Source of the DNA: Lepisosteus oculatus
Taxonomy: Eukaryota > Chordata > Actinopteri > Semionotiformes > Lepisosteidae
Assembly (NCBI RefSeq): GCF_040954835.1
Contig: NC_090704.1
Location: 41,668,979-41,732,978 of the forward strand
Length of the DNA stretch: 64,000 nt
Direction of reading: 5' to 3'
The translations under genes and the position numbers were made by a program. Below the pieces are notes generated by a model. It was not told where the DNA came from. It did not search any database and saw nothing but the letters and a program-made list of their open reading frames with translations. The first letter of the stretch is position 1. Each line of letters starts with the position of its first letter. This document shows, piece after piece, positions 16,361-30,296 of this stretch.

Positions 16361-17611
16361 AACGCTCTTTAAATCCTTAGTGAGTTTTGCCATCGTGTTC
16401 ACTAGCTGCAAACCAATCAGCTTGCTGCACTCGTGCACAATTCCTGTCCTGCGGGGGCCGCGGTGTTAGGGTGTCAGTGGGTTTCCTTTCCATTTCTGCT
16501 CTTAATGACCTAATTGAGCCGATAATTAGCTTGACTAGGCGGCTTTAGCACTTTCTCAGAAATCTTCCGCTGTGGATGATTTAAAGAGTTAGAAAACCTG
16601 CTGCAGCCTGCCCGTCATGCCGAAGGAAGAAGAGCTCCCAGCAGCGCAAAGTTTTACTGCTGAGCTCGGACTCCTTGGCTGAAGCAGCTTCTTCACACAC
16701 ACGGTAAAGAGCAAAGGGCTGCATGAAGTGAACTTGAGAGGCTTGGCTGTACATACAGTAACCACGAACCAGAAGACAGAAGTGGAAACTAATTGAAAGT
16801 GTTTTTACAACCAAGAACAGGTGGCAGTTCTGTACCCAAAGGGTTGTAGGGGTGTGGAACAAGTCGCCCAGCCATGTTGTTGAAGGGTCCCCGGCTCCTT
16901 TCAGAAGACAGCTGGATGAAGTCAATTAAGTACTAACTTCCATCCCACACCGATTAATGGGATAGACGAACTTGAACGGCCTCCTTTGCAATCTTCCTAG
17001 CGTTCTTCCGTGTGGCACTCGAGCGTAGCTATTCACATTTAATATTACCCACATCCATTACCTCTCCACAGACAGTATATCGTAGGGACACACGCAGGTG
17101 TGCTGTGTATTTACACGTAGATGTGTGCTGCTCGTGGGGCGCCTTTCTGGTATTTCATGCAACATTAGCGGGCAGAGAGGCGCTGCCCTCTTTCCGTGCT
17201 GCATCTGGCGCAGGCAGGGGCGCGGGATGGTGAACCAGATGTTTTTCCTGAGTGAAGCCGCCAGGTTCACGTCGAAATGGTGCTTCAGAGCCCATTACTG
17301 CGCGCCTCTGATGACACTCAAATGGCCATCATTACGCTTCCGCCGCCAGAGGAGGGGACGCAATCGGCGAGACACCAGGGTTTAAAATGAACATTTCGGA
17401 GTTAACAGCCCCCAGCTCTTTCTACCCTATTAACCGCTGTACCGCCATTCCACTTCACGGCAGGAGGCGCAGCGCCCCGGCCCCGTCTCTCCGCCGGCTC
17501 TCCTGTCCTCCCAGAGCCGGACTGCGGACACAGCGTCCCAGGCGGAATCATCTCTGCTCCCGTCACCCGACACCACGCCCAGAGGACTGGGACCATGACA
17601 GCAAATCACCC

Positions 17612-18006
17612 GCAAACACACACCATCACAAACATGACACACACATCAACACATGCAACACACACACCATCACAAACACAACACACACCATCACAAACAC
17701 ACATACACATGCACACACACAGATCAAACACACCAAGACAAACACACATACACATGCACAAACACAGATCAACACACACCAACACAAACACAAATACACA
17801 AGCACACACATCAACACATACACAAAAACAGCACAGAGGATCTCACAAACACAAACATGCACACACACACATCAACACCCAGGACCTGCACAGAGGATCT
17901 CACAGACAATGCACACACATGTACACACTCACATACCAAGCACAGGATCTCATAAACACACACAAACTGTGCAGCAGGAAGATCTCACAAACAACACACA
18001 CACCCA
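17612..18006 (+). repeat. CA-rich compound satellite
   Basis: About 400 bp of ACACA/ACACC/ATCACAAACAC sequence with higher-order units. A 'CACAGAGGATCTCACAAAC'-like cassette recurs near 17831, 17888, 17941 and 17973. The long open frames here arise because CA-rich DNA rarely forms stop codons. Confidence 0.9.
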
Positions 18007-19740
18007 GAGCTCACCCGACACTGCCTTGTCTTTGCACTCAGACTGACCGAGGGCCGAGACTGAAGGCGTAAGGACATTATATGAGAAGTGAGGAGTAAGA
18101 ATTTTCAGAAAATTAGATTCCTTTTCATCACTAGGTTGTAAAAATTACGTATTTATCTTATTATTTTTAATTACATCCCTTAAACAGTCGTGAAACGCTC
18201 TATTTTCACGTTACGCTGGGAAAGTGGATCTGCACACACTCCTAGCTCAGCACACGAAAGTGACGAGGAGCCCGGCGACCTACGCTGGAATAAATTCCAA
18301 AACAGATTTATAACAGCATCCGTTATTATTTAGTAGAAGCAGCAGTAGCAGTAAATGCCTAACAGGTCCATTGTTATAGATCTGAACACAGCGAGGAGAG
18401 GGACGCCGAAGTTCCTTCGTTTCCTGGGCAAGTTCTCGTCTCGTGCAACTCGCCACTGTGTCCACGGGGTGGCAGGGTTGTAGTTTCTTTGTTCGGTGTG
18501 TCGGGCCTTTGGGCTCGCTTCTCCCGGATCCCCTATTTAACCTTATCGGAGCCAATTAAGAACACATGCTCTCCCAGTTACCACGATGGGCCCCGAGAAC
18601 TCGCACCCCGACGCGAGAGCGGTGTCGGTGCAGTTTCTCGCCTGCGTGTTCAACGGGACCGCTCCACGCCAGATGGGAGTCCACACTCCAGCCCGGAGCC
18701 CCAAGGCCCATCGGCTGCTGCCTCACGTATTGAGAACAGAAAATACTGGTGTCCAGTGTACCGGGGGTGGGGCTCTGCGTAGCTATGAAACAGCAGGACT
18801 ACAACGCCAAGCAACTGCTTTTATTGCTTCGTATTAAAGTCGCCCTTCTAGGTACGTTCGGGGCAAACTCACGTCACCTACACACTTTGACGGGCGTCTA
18901 AAGCATTCCTGTACTGCACAATAAAACAGCGACAGCTTGCCAGCTGTATTCAATCCTTCGGCTGCAGAGCCGATTCGCTGTCCCACCTGACACAGGGAAA
19001 CTAAGACGGCCCGTTAAATATGGGCCTCAGCACTGCCTTGCTGCCGGACTCCTGCCGATTTGCAAAGTACAGGACAGCTTAGTCTCTCGAGCTTGAGCGC
19101 GGGGATGATAAATACAGGGTGCTAAAAACGGAGGAAAAGTTTCCGCGGGCGAGCTGCCCCGCTTTCTCTGGGGCGGCCGGGGGGGTCGCCCCGCAAAGGG
19201 AGAGCCGTCGGGCCTGCGTCTCTCTGAGGCGGTGCCGCAGACTTCGCTTGCTTGACAATAAAACAAGTCAAGTGGTGATGGTCCGTGTGTTAAACACCCG
19301 TGGTTTGTACGCCAGCAGTCTCAAACAAAGCAGGCGTCAGGTAGGGTAATTGGGGGAAAACGACGTTCATTGGGACGGCTTATAAACCACTGAAATACTC
19401 CCCCCCACCCCCCCGCTTATTCAATTTTTTTGAAACACAGAACGTAATCGTTCGACTTTCTTAAATTTTAGATTATACCAGAATCTGTGCGAATATATTT
19501 TTGTGAACCATATGGACGTGAACAAAGTCAGAGGTGAGGAAAACGTATTACGAGGCGACCCCCCCCTTTCGGAAGGTGGCTCGTTCATCACGTTTTATCT
19601 AATATAACGGGAATATATCAAGCGACCTAGGTCCTGTGTCAATATTTCGTTAAGCGTGGATTCATTGTGCGAGCCGGTTTCTGATTAAATGGTAGGAAGG
19701 GGTTAAAGATGTTATAGGAAAGGAGTGCGAGCCGTAAGAA
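18007..19740. other. Intergenic, CpG-rich, no gene seen
   Basis: CpG density rises, especially at 18.5-18.7 and 19.1-19.25 kb. No exon with domain or splice support is visible. Confidence 0.5.
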
Positions 19741-20080
19741 ATCCCCCTTGAGCCAATCAGGATTCAGATTAACACCTCGGTCGCCGCCGATTGGCGGGAT
19801 CGGAATGAAAGACCGGCCGCTGTTTTTGTCAGCGGCTCCGGACCCCACGTGGGTACGAGCCGATGGTAGCGCTCTGATTGGTTAAAAGGGGTGCGCGAAC
19901 GTCAGGCCCCGGCACTAGGGGAGCTGTGATTGGGTACTCACCCCCCCCCCCCCGCGTTGGCCCCTCCCCGTTCCTTGTTCTCACTTGGCGGAAACATCCC
20001 AGCGCGAGCACAAAGCCAGCGCCCTCGGCTCGTCGCCTCGCATCTATCAGCCAGTGCGTGAAACTAGCACGCCTCTGACA
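19741..20080. promoter_or_regulatory. CpG-rich block with four CCAAT boxes (orphan promoter?)
   Basis: NF-Y-type sites occur at 19753 (CCAAT), 19790, 19877 and 19929 (ATTGG) within 180 bp, with a CACGTG at 19847, GC-rich sequence and a C13 run at 19941-19953. Clustered CCAAT boxes are typical of strong, often TATA-less promoters. No coding exon is attached. It may start a non-coding transcript, serve as an enhancer, or be a remnant of a lost gene. Confidence 0.4.
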
Positions 20081-21447
20081 TTTTGTACCGCACCTCTTAA
20101 CAGCCCTAATATGACTTCTTTTAAAAAACATGATTATTAGATATGATATTTAACTCTACATCGCCACCCCGTCTCTGCCTGCAATACAAATGCCGCTGTC
20201 GGCATGTATTTTTTATGATGTTATTTTTTTATGTTCTGCCCCTCCACTGTAGTGCGTCTTTTCGAGAGACAATCGGCCAAATCGGTGTTTTTGCAAATAT
20301 GGAGTGGTTGCGCACCTAGAACATTCAAGCACGCCGGAAATTACACGTGTAAGGATCCCCGAAAACCTTGGAAATGAGACCTGGGAGAAGCGCTACGCGT
20401 TTTCTTCACTCATTTTCCATTAGTGGGCCTGACGGGCCAGAAATCCCCATTATCCAAGCCCACGAGGGGCTCAAACCAGCCCAAACTGATTCGTGAAACA
20501 CGGCTTGTGTAGAATTGAGACACTCTGGGAAAGTGGAGGGCTTCATGACGCCAAAGACCTGGCACTTTTTCACATCAGTTACAAGGGCAGCTCTCGCACT
20601 TTTTAAAAATTATTTTAATGCAGAAACGGCAGTGATTTACACATCTTTCCTTATCCCCCGCCTGCGCAGTTCTGTGTCAGTGACACGCAGCGGCTCCTGG
20701 TCGAGAAGCGCGGTGGGAAGACGGGACCAGACGGACGAGGCAGAACCAGCGCCGGGCTGCGGCCTGGTCAGAGGTAGGAGGTCGCCGGCGGCAGGCGTAG
20801 CCGCAATGTATTGTGGGGAAATGAATGATCAAATACCCCTTAATTAGTTGAAATCAACTACCGCCTTTAACACGGAGACAATTGAATGAGGTGTGGAAAA
20901 CGTCATATTTTGTTGCGACGCTTTCAAGATAGCGTGGCATTCGGAGACATTCACCCGGTGCTTGAGGTGCGTTCGGCGGCCTGCTGTGCTCATCTTGTCA
21001 GTGGTCCGGCGGGTTTAACGCGAGTTGTGCGCCCCAAGCCCCGCTCTACAGAACAGGACGAACCGCGCTGTGTTTCAGAGTCTCTGATTCCCGTTCAGAC
21101 GCAGGTGCAGAAGTTCCCCCAAACATTTCATTCTTTTTTTTTTTATGACCGCCAAAAAAAAAGTGGAAACTGCATTTTCTGAATGGTGGTGGGGGGACAC
21201 GAGAGTGCTTTCCTTTCCTGGGAGCTTTAGGGAACTTGTAGGTACAGAGGTTCTAAGAAAATACACGACGCTTCTGATCCTTTAATGCAAAAACTCCAAA
21301 AAAGGGGCTTCCGTGTTTATAGTGGTAAACTTCCCTTTCCTCACCCGTTTTGAGCAATCCTTCTCTACCTCGTCTTCAGAGTGTGGAACTGTAGTATACA
21401 CTGCACAGGTATTACAAGGTAGGCCCAATAATCCTCCGCAGTTATCT
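20081..21447. other. Intergenic, possible non-coding first exon
   Basis: A GC-rich segment at 20665-20773 ends in a donor-like GTCAGAG|GTAGGAGG and starts near an NRF1-like CCTGCGCAG. It could be an untranslated first exon, but no downstream partner is identifiable. The rest shows nothing. Confidence 0.3.
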
Positions 21448-22095
21448 TCACAAAAAGTGCTGCTTGTTCAATTTCAATTTTCAATTCACGGTGCTTTATT
21501 AGCATGACCGTTGGGTACAATCAGAGCAAATAAAAATAATAAAATCAACATGAAACAAAAAATAAAATAAAATCTACAGATATATTACAGACAGTTACAA
21601 CAAAGACATATAAAAGATTTACATATACTGTAAACATATTGAGCATTATTGGGAGACAGGCTCACTGTTCCTCAGGCTGGGACAGGAGATCACATACTGG
21701 GCTTCCAGTTCAACTGAGTTCCCTCCTCCCTCTCCCAGTAGGATTGAGACCCGTTGTGATTCTGGCAGGTGTGGAAACTCCGGGATTAGATTTCTGAATT
21801 TAGGGAAGAATGTTGCTCTAATCCCAGACTATCTGTCACAGTGCAGTGACAGTGCATATTTCTCAGAATCATCCACTAGGTGGTGGAATATAGCTGGTTC
21901 TGTTTTCCCCTGGGGTCTCTAGGAGCTGACTGTGTTTTCTGGGCTTCCTCTGCCTTTAAATACTGTGTGCGGGCTATTGTTCTGAAGGGCTGTGACTGTG
22001 GAATGTCATGCCTGTGTAGGCACCACAGTAGGGTCTTTGTAAAGCATGTTAATAGCGATGATCCGCAAGAGGTCTTTGACATCCATGATTTTCAT
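21448..22095 (-). mobile_element. Non-LTR retrotransposon 3' end (RT C-terminus, decayed)
   Basis: The plus-strand left edge, 'TTCAATTTCAATTTTCAATT' followed by 'GGTGCTTTATTAGCATGACC', is the antisense of a LINE 3' end common in fish. Translating the minus strand gives a LINE C-terminal signature in pieces ('FFPKFRNLIPEFPHLPES', then 'LLGEG', then 'AQYVISCPSLR'), with in-frame stops. It is a 5'-truncated, inactive copy. Confidence 0.7.
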
Positions 22096-25000
22096 GTGTA
22101 GCCTGTAAGGCTCATCTTGCCCAGCTGAGCGGCCGCGGAGTTTGATCTGGGAAACTAAGAGCTGTAAAACTTGTGAGCTGCAGTCTGGGGCTGCATGCGC
22201 ATCACAAGTGAGGCTGAGGATTAAAGACCAGCGCTTGCTGGGTCACATGTACTGTAGAGGTCAACGTCCCGCGCCCGTCCAAATTTAGCGCTCTGCGGTT
22301 GCATTCATGGCGAAATGGTGGGAATGTGCACTAAAGCAGTACTGAATCGCTCACTCTCGGGCCTGTCTTCCCCCTCTTGAAATCTGATATTTTGTTGGGT
22401 TTAGGTTGAGGAGTGCTGTTGAAAGAACAAGTTCGAAAAGGGTCCCCTGAGCAAAGCCTGTCTGAGAACTAATGCTTTATATCTGAGCCTCCAGCTGTTT
22501 GGATTTGCACACGCACAGTGCTCTTTGTTAGGTAGACTCTTCGGTGAGGTGTAAGGGTGATTTAAAGCGTTTAAATAGTGCACACCTTTCTGTGGCGGTC
22601 CCAGCAGAATGCAACGTTTGTGCACGCTAGGCCTGTTTATGTGAGCGCGCGCTAAGAGTTTAATGTGTCTCCCTGCTCACACACAAACATTCAGTCTCTG
22701 GCTGTGGAAACTCGGAGAGCCTGTCAGATTAATGGGGAGCCCTGCCTCCCCGAGAGGCACGGCCAGCGAACACACCGTTTGCAGAGAGACGCACTCTTCT
22801 CGCTGCTGAGTTAATGCCACTCACCGCCTTGGCGCTGCTTGCACAATCTGCACAGGCCTTCCCCTCAGGCCCTGGACGTGGATTAATGTGTTTAGTGCAA
22901 TTATTTAATTTATTACTGTCCTGGGCCTTTTCAGATAAAACCATTATTCAGGTTGCTAACCGTTATTACCTTACAGAATCCAAGCACATGGCTTCAAAGG
23001 TAAAGACACAACACCCTCATTTGTTCATGATCTCCCATTGTGTCTTATCCAGCTCCTCCTTCAGTGGCTCAGTACAGCCAAAGCAATTTAAACACCCACA
23101 CCTCATCATTCCTTGTTTCCTTTATTCTTATGCATGACTGAAATAAGGCAGTACAGGTCCGATCACTTCATTTCAACCAGACAAAAAGATGTTCCTTTTT
23201 TCCCCTGACTGTTACTGCTGTTTCTCCAACAGGTTAGTTTCCTCTGAGCCTTTGGCTTTTGGCAGCTGTTCAGGATGTGAGGAAAGGATGATTTCCTGGA
23301 TGATTTTCAAAGAGCTGCCTTGCCTTCAGTTGCGTGCAATGTCAGGGTAGAAGTAAACGCGCATCGACATGCATGTGATAGGGTGGCTGGGCTGCAGGGC
23401 TGTGGTTACCAGCCCTTGTGAGCTCCCTGCCCGTCGGTCTTGCTTGGCGCGGTGTTCCTGACAGCCACAGGCAGTGGTACCGGTACAGCTGTGGTTGTGC
23501 TGCTGCATGGCCTGACAGCCTCCCTGCCAACCGATGCCCTCCTCTGCAGCTCCCTGCCCCCGTCCCATCAGGGCAGGGGGCACACCAGTCACATGGTCCC
23601 CAGTGAGCTGCCTGCAGACAGTTGCTGGGCTGAGGCCTGTCGTTTGCAAAGGGAAAAAACTATCCTAAAAGAAGTTTCCCAGTAAATGTCTGTTTAAAAA
23701 GCAGGACCCCCTGCAGGAAAGGCCGTGGCTTGGGTTACAGCTAGGGCTATGGTGTCAGCGCGGAAGTCACAGAGGTCAGGGCACAGCACAGTTTTAAGAG
23801 ACGTCCACAAAGTCTTGAAAGATCCAACAAGTGTTAGGTTTGAGAATAAAAGACCTCTTCTGTTTCTTGACAAATACACTCGAAACCCACCCCCCCACAC
23901 ACACACACACACATTTTCTTGCCCCTCTTGGGGGCTGGGCCAATCAGATTTCCTGTTCCCGAGCAGAGAGGTCTGAGGTGGGGAGGATGGGATGTTGTGG
24001 AGCAGAATGGAGACTAGGACGGGCAAGCCGAGATGCGAGGGAGATCCAAAGAGAACATTTCTTGAAAGCATGCAGCGTACCTGTAGATGCCAGAAGAAAA
24101 TTAAGCTCCAACAAACACATAGTGCCTTGCATAAACGACGCAGGGCCTTAGGTCTGCTGTCTACAAGACGGGTGAAAGTGTAAAAAAATGAGGAAGCAGT
24201 TTACTGGAAGAGCCGAAGACCAGACACTTCTCCGAACAGAGGTTTAAAGATTTACAGCACCGTTCTGCACCAGTAACATTTCGCTGCCTGTCCTGGACAA
24301 CCCTGCTATGAAAATCTAAATGGAAACCAAAAACTTTACCTTAAAAAAGCTTCTGTCATGCCTGTTGTGTCATCTCTGAAAAGCTGTAATTGTATGTAAA
24401 TTGACATTTTTGACTCTACAGTTAATCTTATCAGAGTGGTCAGAGTCATATTCTGTTGTTTAATGTGGTATTAAAAAGCTTTTGTATTGATGTAGTGAAA
24501 ACCCACCTGCACCTACTTTTCTGTGTTACTGTGGTAATTTTCCAGTAAACCTGTTTATGATGTCTGATAAAAATACCCGCCTCAAAATCGTGGCCCTAGT
24601 CATTATGGAGAGCAGTGGTCCACATATTTGTTTGCCATGTTAAAACATTAATTCGTCAAAGCCGGTATTTCTTTCCAATTTGACGGTCGTACCCCCTTCT
24701 CAGTCCTGCTCCCTTGCCCATGAAATTTGTATTTCTAGAGAGACCTCCCCGGTCCAAACAGCAAAATGTGCTCGGAAACATTTTTTTTCCCCGATCTCAT
24801 CTGCGAGTGGGGCTGCCGCCGCGAGGCAGGAAATGCGACGGAAACCGCGCGGCCCCTGCCTCGTTCTCATGCCGTCGCCGTTGTGCTACCTTCAGCCCAA
24901 AGGACGGAGGCCTGCGCCTTTTTACCGCGTTGTGGGGTTGCCATGGAAGCCACTTAGTTAAGGCCTGCTGCTTCTGATGGGCTGCCCAATCACAGCCTCC

Positions 25001-28000
25001 CTGTCTCCTCCAGCCCAGGTCACACTCAGCCCTAAAACTGCCCGCAGAGCCTGCCTCGTATCCCCTGAGGGCCAGGAGGCCTTGCACAACGGCCTCGGAA
25101 CAATAACCGGCTTTGGTTTGTGACCTTATTAACAAAATAACCGCATACGTCATTTTCCTCCTGACAGAAGGCAAGAGTGTCAGTGATGAAAGACGCTCAA
25201 TGTCATAATTTGTCTGGGCTTGTTGTTTCAAGAGAGCTGGACACTTTGTCTTGATCAAACCAACCCCCAGCTCCTCCAGCAGCTCCCTGCTCTGTGTTAA
25301 TACCGCCTGATGAAGGAAAGAATTCTTTCAGGTTGAGTACTCTGAGGCAGACCAAGTATGCGGCCTAGCTTTGCCTGGGGGAGTGTGTCCACAGCACTAT
25401 GTTGGTGATTAAAGGGCATTTCTCAGACTCTACTGGTATGTAAATTTAATAAGGGTGTACCTGAAAGGTAGCAAGATTAGTACCTCAATCTTTGTCGTAT
25501 CGTTCCTGGAACTTTCTAGATATACTGTAGGAGACATACTCGAATCGTAAAAGAAGTTATGGCTAGGGGGGGAATAAATCATTTAAAAAGTGTTCCGCGC
25601 GGCTTAGGAGGCATTTACACATAAACACAAGTTTGCTGCGTGTTTGAGATGTTTTTGTGTTTCACAGGGGTGGTGGCTGCGCCGTCGCCGGAGAACAATC
25701 CTCTTCCCAGCCCTAAGGCCCTTTCCGTCGTTATCTGCTCCAGAAAATCCCGTGCAGCTGTTCCCAGTTCAAAGGCCCGTGTAAGGAAAGAATGCAGCTC
25801 AAATTTCCAAATCCGCCTTTTTGACATCCAGTGCACGCCTTCCCTTTCTTCTGGAGTTGTATGTATAAATGTATATACAAGGGCACATAATACCTGGGAA
25901 AGTATGTACCAAGCAACAAGGCAACACACACATGTTGCACAGTTCCCTAGAGCAAAGCCGTGCTATGGCAGGGCTGTTAGTCCCACCTGCTCCGCGTGGC
26001 AAGAGAGCAGTGGTCTGATTTTAAAAGGCGGCATGTCTCCAGGTTTTGTGAAGACCGCGGAAGATGTCAGAACCCCTAGCTGCGATACCTGGATTGCAGT
26101 GTGCTCCGGTAGATACCAGAAAGTCTACTGTTCATTTTCCTTGTTTCTCTTGCGTGATTTGTCACTGTCTCAGACACGGGCGGTGGAGCAGGTTTCTGCG
26201 TGGCCACGTGCCGTGACATGCTTGTGTTCCAGATTGTCCCCTCATTCATTTCCCAGCTCTGATCCCATCTTTTCTCAGGCATTTTTCTGGGGGGGGCGGG
26301 GGGGGAGTCAGTTTGTAGCAACAGGGAAGCACTGCAAACACACCTGTGCTTGACAGAAGTCCATCTCGTCCAGTTGGTGTTCACCTGTGCATGCCGGAGA
26401 ACCTGGGAAAATCGCATTTTCCCGGAAGACGTGTCTTTGCTTTCCGATGCTCACGAACAAGTGGAGGCCATTCAACCCATTTTGCTCATGACTTTGTGAT
26501 GACGTCACCTTCCCAGCAGTTCATTCCATAGAGGCACTGGGGTCTTCCAGTAAGCTGCATGCCATGTGAGCATTATCATGAGAAGTATCGGAAAATACAA
26601 TAAATATAATAGAAATCATTCTTGCCCAAGATACCTTTCATAAGGCACTTGTCTGTTTACGTGTGCTGTATCTGCAAAATGCCAACTTATCATGGGAGTG
26701 TAATAAGAGAAGCAATAACAGAGAAGGAAAAATGTGATAAAAATGACAAGATATGGCCTTTATTATTTCAGCCTAATGTATGCACAATATGTCTCCTCCT
26801 AAAGCAGACCACCTGGTGCAGTGTGGGGCGTCAGGGCTGCACACAGCTCGACTGTCACTCTGTGTGAGCCGGCAGCATCGCTTAGCGCCAGTGGGCACGA
26901 TCAGGAGCAGGCCAATCCATTGTCATTTTCTGTCCTTACATGGCCATCATTGCTGTAGAATTTATCACAAAGCAAGGAGGTAAAAGGAAATAAGGAACCT
27001 GCCCGTGGTCCGTAGGTTCCTTATTGCGAGCACCTTTGATTATAGTACACGTGCGTAACTGAGGGTGGCCGACATTCCCCGAGGCGTGCCAGAGATGGAA
27101 TTAGACCAGAGGAATCAGAGCCATTACTGTGCCATCAGGCATTGGAGCCGAGTCTCGAGAGGTTTCAGTTGGGTGGAGGGCGCCTCGCAGTTTGTTTCCA
27201 TTGGCGCAGCGTTACGGAGTTATGAGGTCTGGTCCAGTGCTCTGGCATGTTCCCACTTGCTCTGCTGTGGGTGGGGATGTGCCTTGTGGCTCTGAGGGTC
27301 TCCCTCTGGGAAAAAGTCTGAGGGTGCATGGGTATGGTGTCTGAACTGAGTTCCTGCCCTGCTAGGTCTGTCTAAGGAGGCAGGATTTTGAATCAAGCTT
27401 ATGAAACTTGGGGATAGAAGGCTGACCCCAGTCAATTGCATTCTCTCTAATGCTGTTTCACCAGGGATAGCAAGCTTAATTCTTGGAAGACCTAGTATCT
27501 TCTGGTTTTGTGGTCCAGTATGAGTTAAATAATTGACCTAATTATTATGTAAATTAGACTTATGTATGTTACTTTTAAATTTACCTTTTGACGGTTGATT
27601 ACTGAAAAAAATGCCCTTCAGTAAAAGCACAGTTACCTATCCAACACATTCAGAACTGGTTAGAAGTCTTAGCGATCATGATGTTAATAAGACCAGCTAG
27701 AGCATGTGACTGCTAGCTCAGGAATAAGGAAAAAGACACCAGGCCCAGCGGGAATTGAGTTTGATGTCCCTGCTCTTTGCTGTAGGGCGTTTGCTTCACT
27801 CCTTGTATATAAAGGATGCACTCAATGTGAAGTATATAAATACTGATTAGGCACTTCCTGGACTCTCTTGACAAAGTTTGGCAGAATGCTGAGTTCTGTT
27901 TGATTGCAACTGTCCGTCATGAACACAAGAAGAAAAATGTTTCTAAAAGTGCTGTGTGTTGATATCCCAGATACACCCTTTTTCTCAACCTAGTCCCATC

Positions 28001-30296
28001 GACAACCTCACGGTTTGAGAAGGCAGCTCACACGCACGAGAGTGTATCCCACTAAAAACACCTGTGCTGCTCTAGAGTGAGTGCAGATGCTGTAGCTGCA
28101 GGGTACTGGTTAGTGCATGTTTAGAATATTTGCTGCGTTTACTTGATATCTTATTTATTTATTCATTCAATCAATTAATCCAGGTTTTAATTCAGAGGGA
28201 AATGAACCCTGCACTAAAAGATTTATTACCCATTGTAATAGGGTGCCGAGAAAACAGCATGCTATCTGTGATTAAATGCCGTTCTGTAAATGTCACTGAT
28301 TTTAATGCCATGTTGCTGGGGTGAATTTTTTGTTTGGCGTTAATGGTAAGCGAATGTCTACTTGTTGTACTTCAATTTCATTGTGTACAAACTATCTGTT
28401 TTATGGTTTTTGATTTGGTAGCAGAGCAGGCACATTGGTGAAAGCCTAATTCTTTTTTTTTTACTTCTGCTAGTGTTTGCTGAGGAAGGGTCTTCAATTC
28501 TTAACCCCCGAACTCAGTGGACACAGGCCTGCTGCCCAGTGTCAATAGAGACGAAGGTCTCCAGCATCTGGCAGTGGGGCACATGCAGTATATAATGGGC
28601 ATGTTGTTGTGATTCTCTGCACTGGGGTTTAGACAGGCCTGACATATATGGACCGAGTGCCTTGTCTCTTAATGGAAGAGTGTCTCTTTCACACCCAGCC
28701 ACAATATAAATTACAGGCAGCAGGTGTGTGGGATGGGTGCAGCCTTTCCAGAGAAACACTGCAGGTTTATATGCGAGATCAGCCACTGGGCAGGCAGACC
28801 ATACTATCACTGCGTTGTAGAACTGTCAGCTTTACTGGAACAGAAAGAGAATGTAAAAGAACCGCTTCAAGAAGAAATGCAGAAATATTACAGTGATATG
28901 CATATCTATAGTCCAAGTTCATTTTAATTGAAAACCATAGCCTGTGGTATGAGAGGAATATGTAACAGTATATGAACAGGTGTCTTCTGTGTACTGGACT
29001 GCCTGCTTTATTGTTGTGGTCAATGAAAAGAGGCCTACAGTGTAAAATATGTCATGTCCCAATGTCTAACTTGATAAAATAGGTACAATAGTATAGTACT
29101 GTCATAAATTTCAACTGTGATGTCTTTTTATCACTACTGCTAGTAAATATTGTCAGAATTGTATGGAAATGAAGAATTAAATATAATTTATTTTCTTGCT
29201 TGTACACAGTGCGCACATGCCTATTTGAACCGCTCGCTCCTTGACCAATTACATTCTGTTCATAATGGATTTTGTTTACCGTGTTCTTGAAGGGAACTAA
29301 ACAGAGCAAACCGAATTAGCAGAGAAAAACTGACTTATTAACTTATCAAGTTTAAGTGCTGTAATGAAACCCTGTTATATATTGCCACAATCCTTTAAAA
29401 AGTAGCTAACTGCGTGTCCAAGATAAATCACCAATGCCCTTCAAGTGATTGGGAGCCCAGAGGATTGTGGGAGCCTGGAGAGAGAATAGGAACATAATGT
29501 GAAACAAATGTATTGCTGGCATGTACTCGTAATAAACTTGCTTAATTGGGAAATGTGTCTCTGGGGTTGGAAGTGTTAGGACAAGCTGAAGATGAACTTC
29601 AATAATAACTGTTTTGGATCACAGTTTTTTTTAAAAAATCACTGTTGTATCCTGTAAGAAGGGTTTTTGGCCTACTCCCATCTGGCACCCTGAAGGAGAA
29701 GGCTGGCCCATCCTTCAGCAAGAACATTGGATGTAGACAAGTACCTAATACCGACTAAATGGAAAAAATCCAGCTACTGTAGGTTTTCAGCTTTTCCTAA
29801 GATGATTGAGTCTGTTTTTGATTAAAGCACAGGAGGGTTTAGAACAGGCCTAACATCACTGAAGACAAGTGAGCATTTGTAAACTGAGGCTTGACTGAAT
29901 TTCCACCAGTCAAAAAGACTGTTGTGGTTTAATTGGTTTCTTTAAATAATTGCTTTAAACTTAAGCCACCACTTTACAGAGAGACTACTAAATGCGTAAC
30001 AGCCGTAACCTCGAAACAGGTGCTGGAATGAGATGGCTTCGTGCATGGGAAAAAGCTTCACATTAAAGATGCTATGTTTTAATGGTTGTTCTTCACATGC
30101 AGGTTCTGATTTGTAATGCGAACATTTAATTGCTGAAAAGTCGCTAAAGAAATCGCGTCCATGTGCACCTGAGATGGATTCTGTTAACCATTCATTGATT
30201 CAGTTAGGGAAGCTTTAACAGTTTCCTCTTTTGTTAGCTGTGGTCCTGCTGTAAGCACAAGGGCTCCGTGCGTGAGAGTGAAGCAGAGGTTACAGA
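22096..30296. other. Intergenic, no gene supported
   Basis: This is 8.2 kb with local CpG-rich patches (24.7-24.95 kb), a C/CA repeat at 23886-23912 and a G-rich run at 26290-26308. A 237-codon open frame at 25640-26353 has no recognisable domain and runs into the G-rich tract. I do not call it a gene. Confidence 0.5.

Larger units (their letters stand above)
15419..17611. other. Intergenic, actin downstream flank
   Basis: No gene is supported. It holds two CTCF-like motifs (15712, 16346), homeodomain-type TAATTG/ATAATTAG sites at 16508-16530, and increasing CpG content after 17.2 kb. Confidence 0.55.

Noticed and set aside
17387..18046. 219-codon open frame over the CA-rich block
   Set aside because: The composition is Thr/His/Asn from CA repeats, several frames are open at once, and there is no domain. 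It is a by-product of low stop-codon density.
25640..26353. 237-codon open frame
   Set aside because: No recognisable domain, no promoter or splice context, and it crosses a G-homopolymer. It is the longest intergenic frame but compatible with chance in GC-richer DNA. Homology search or RNA reads would decide.
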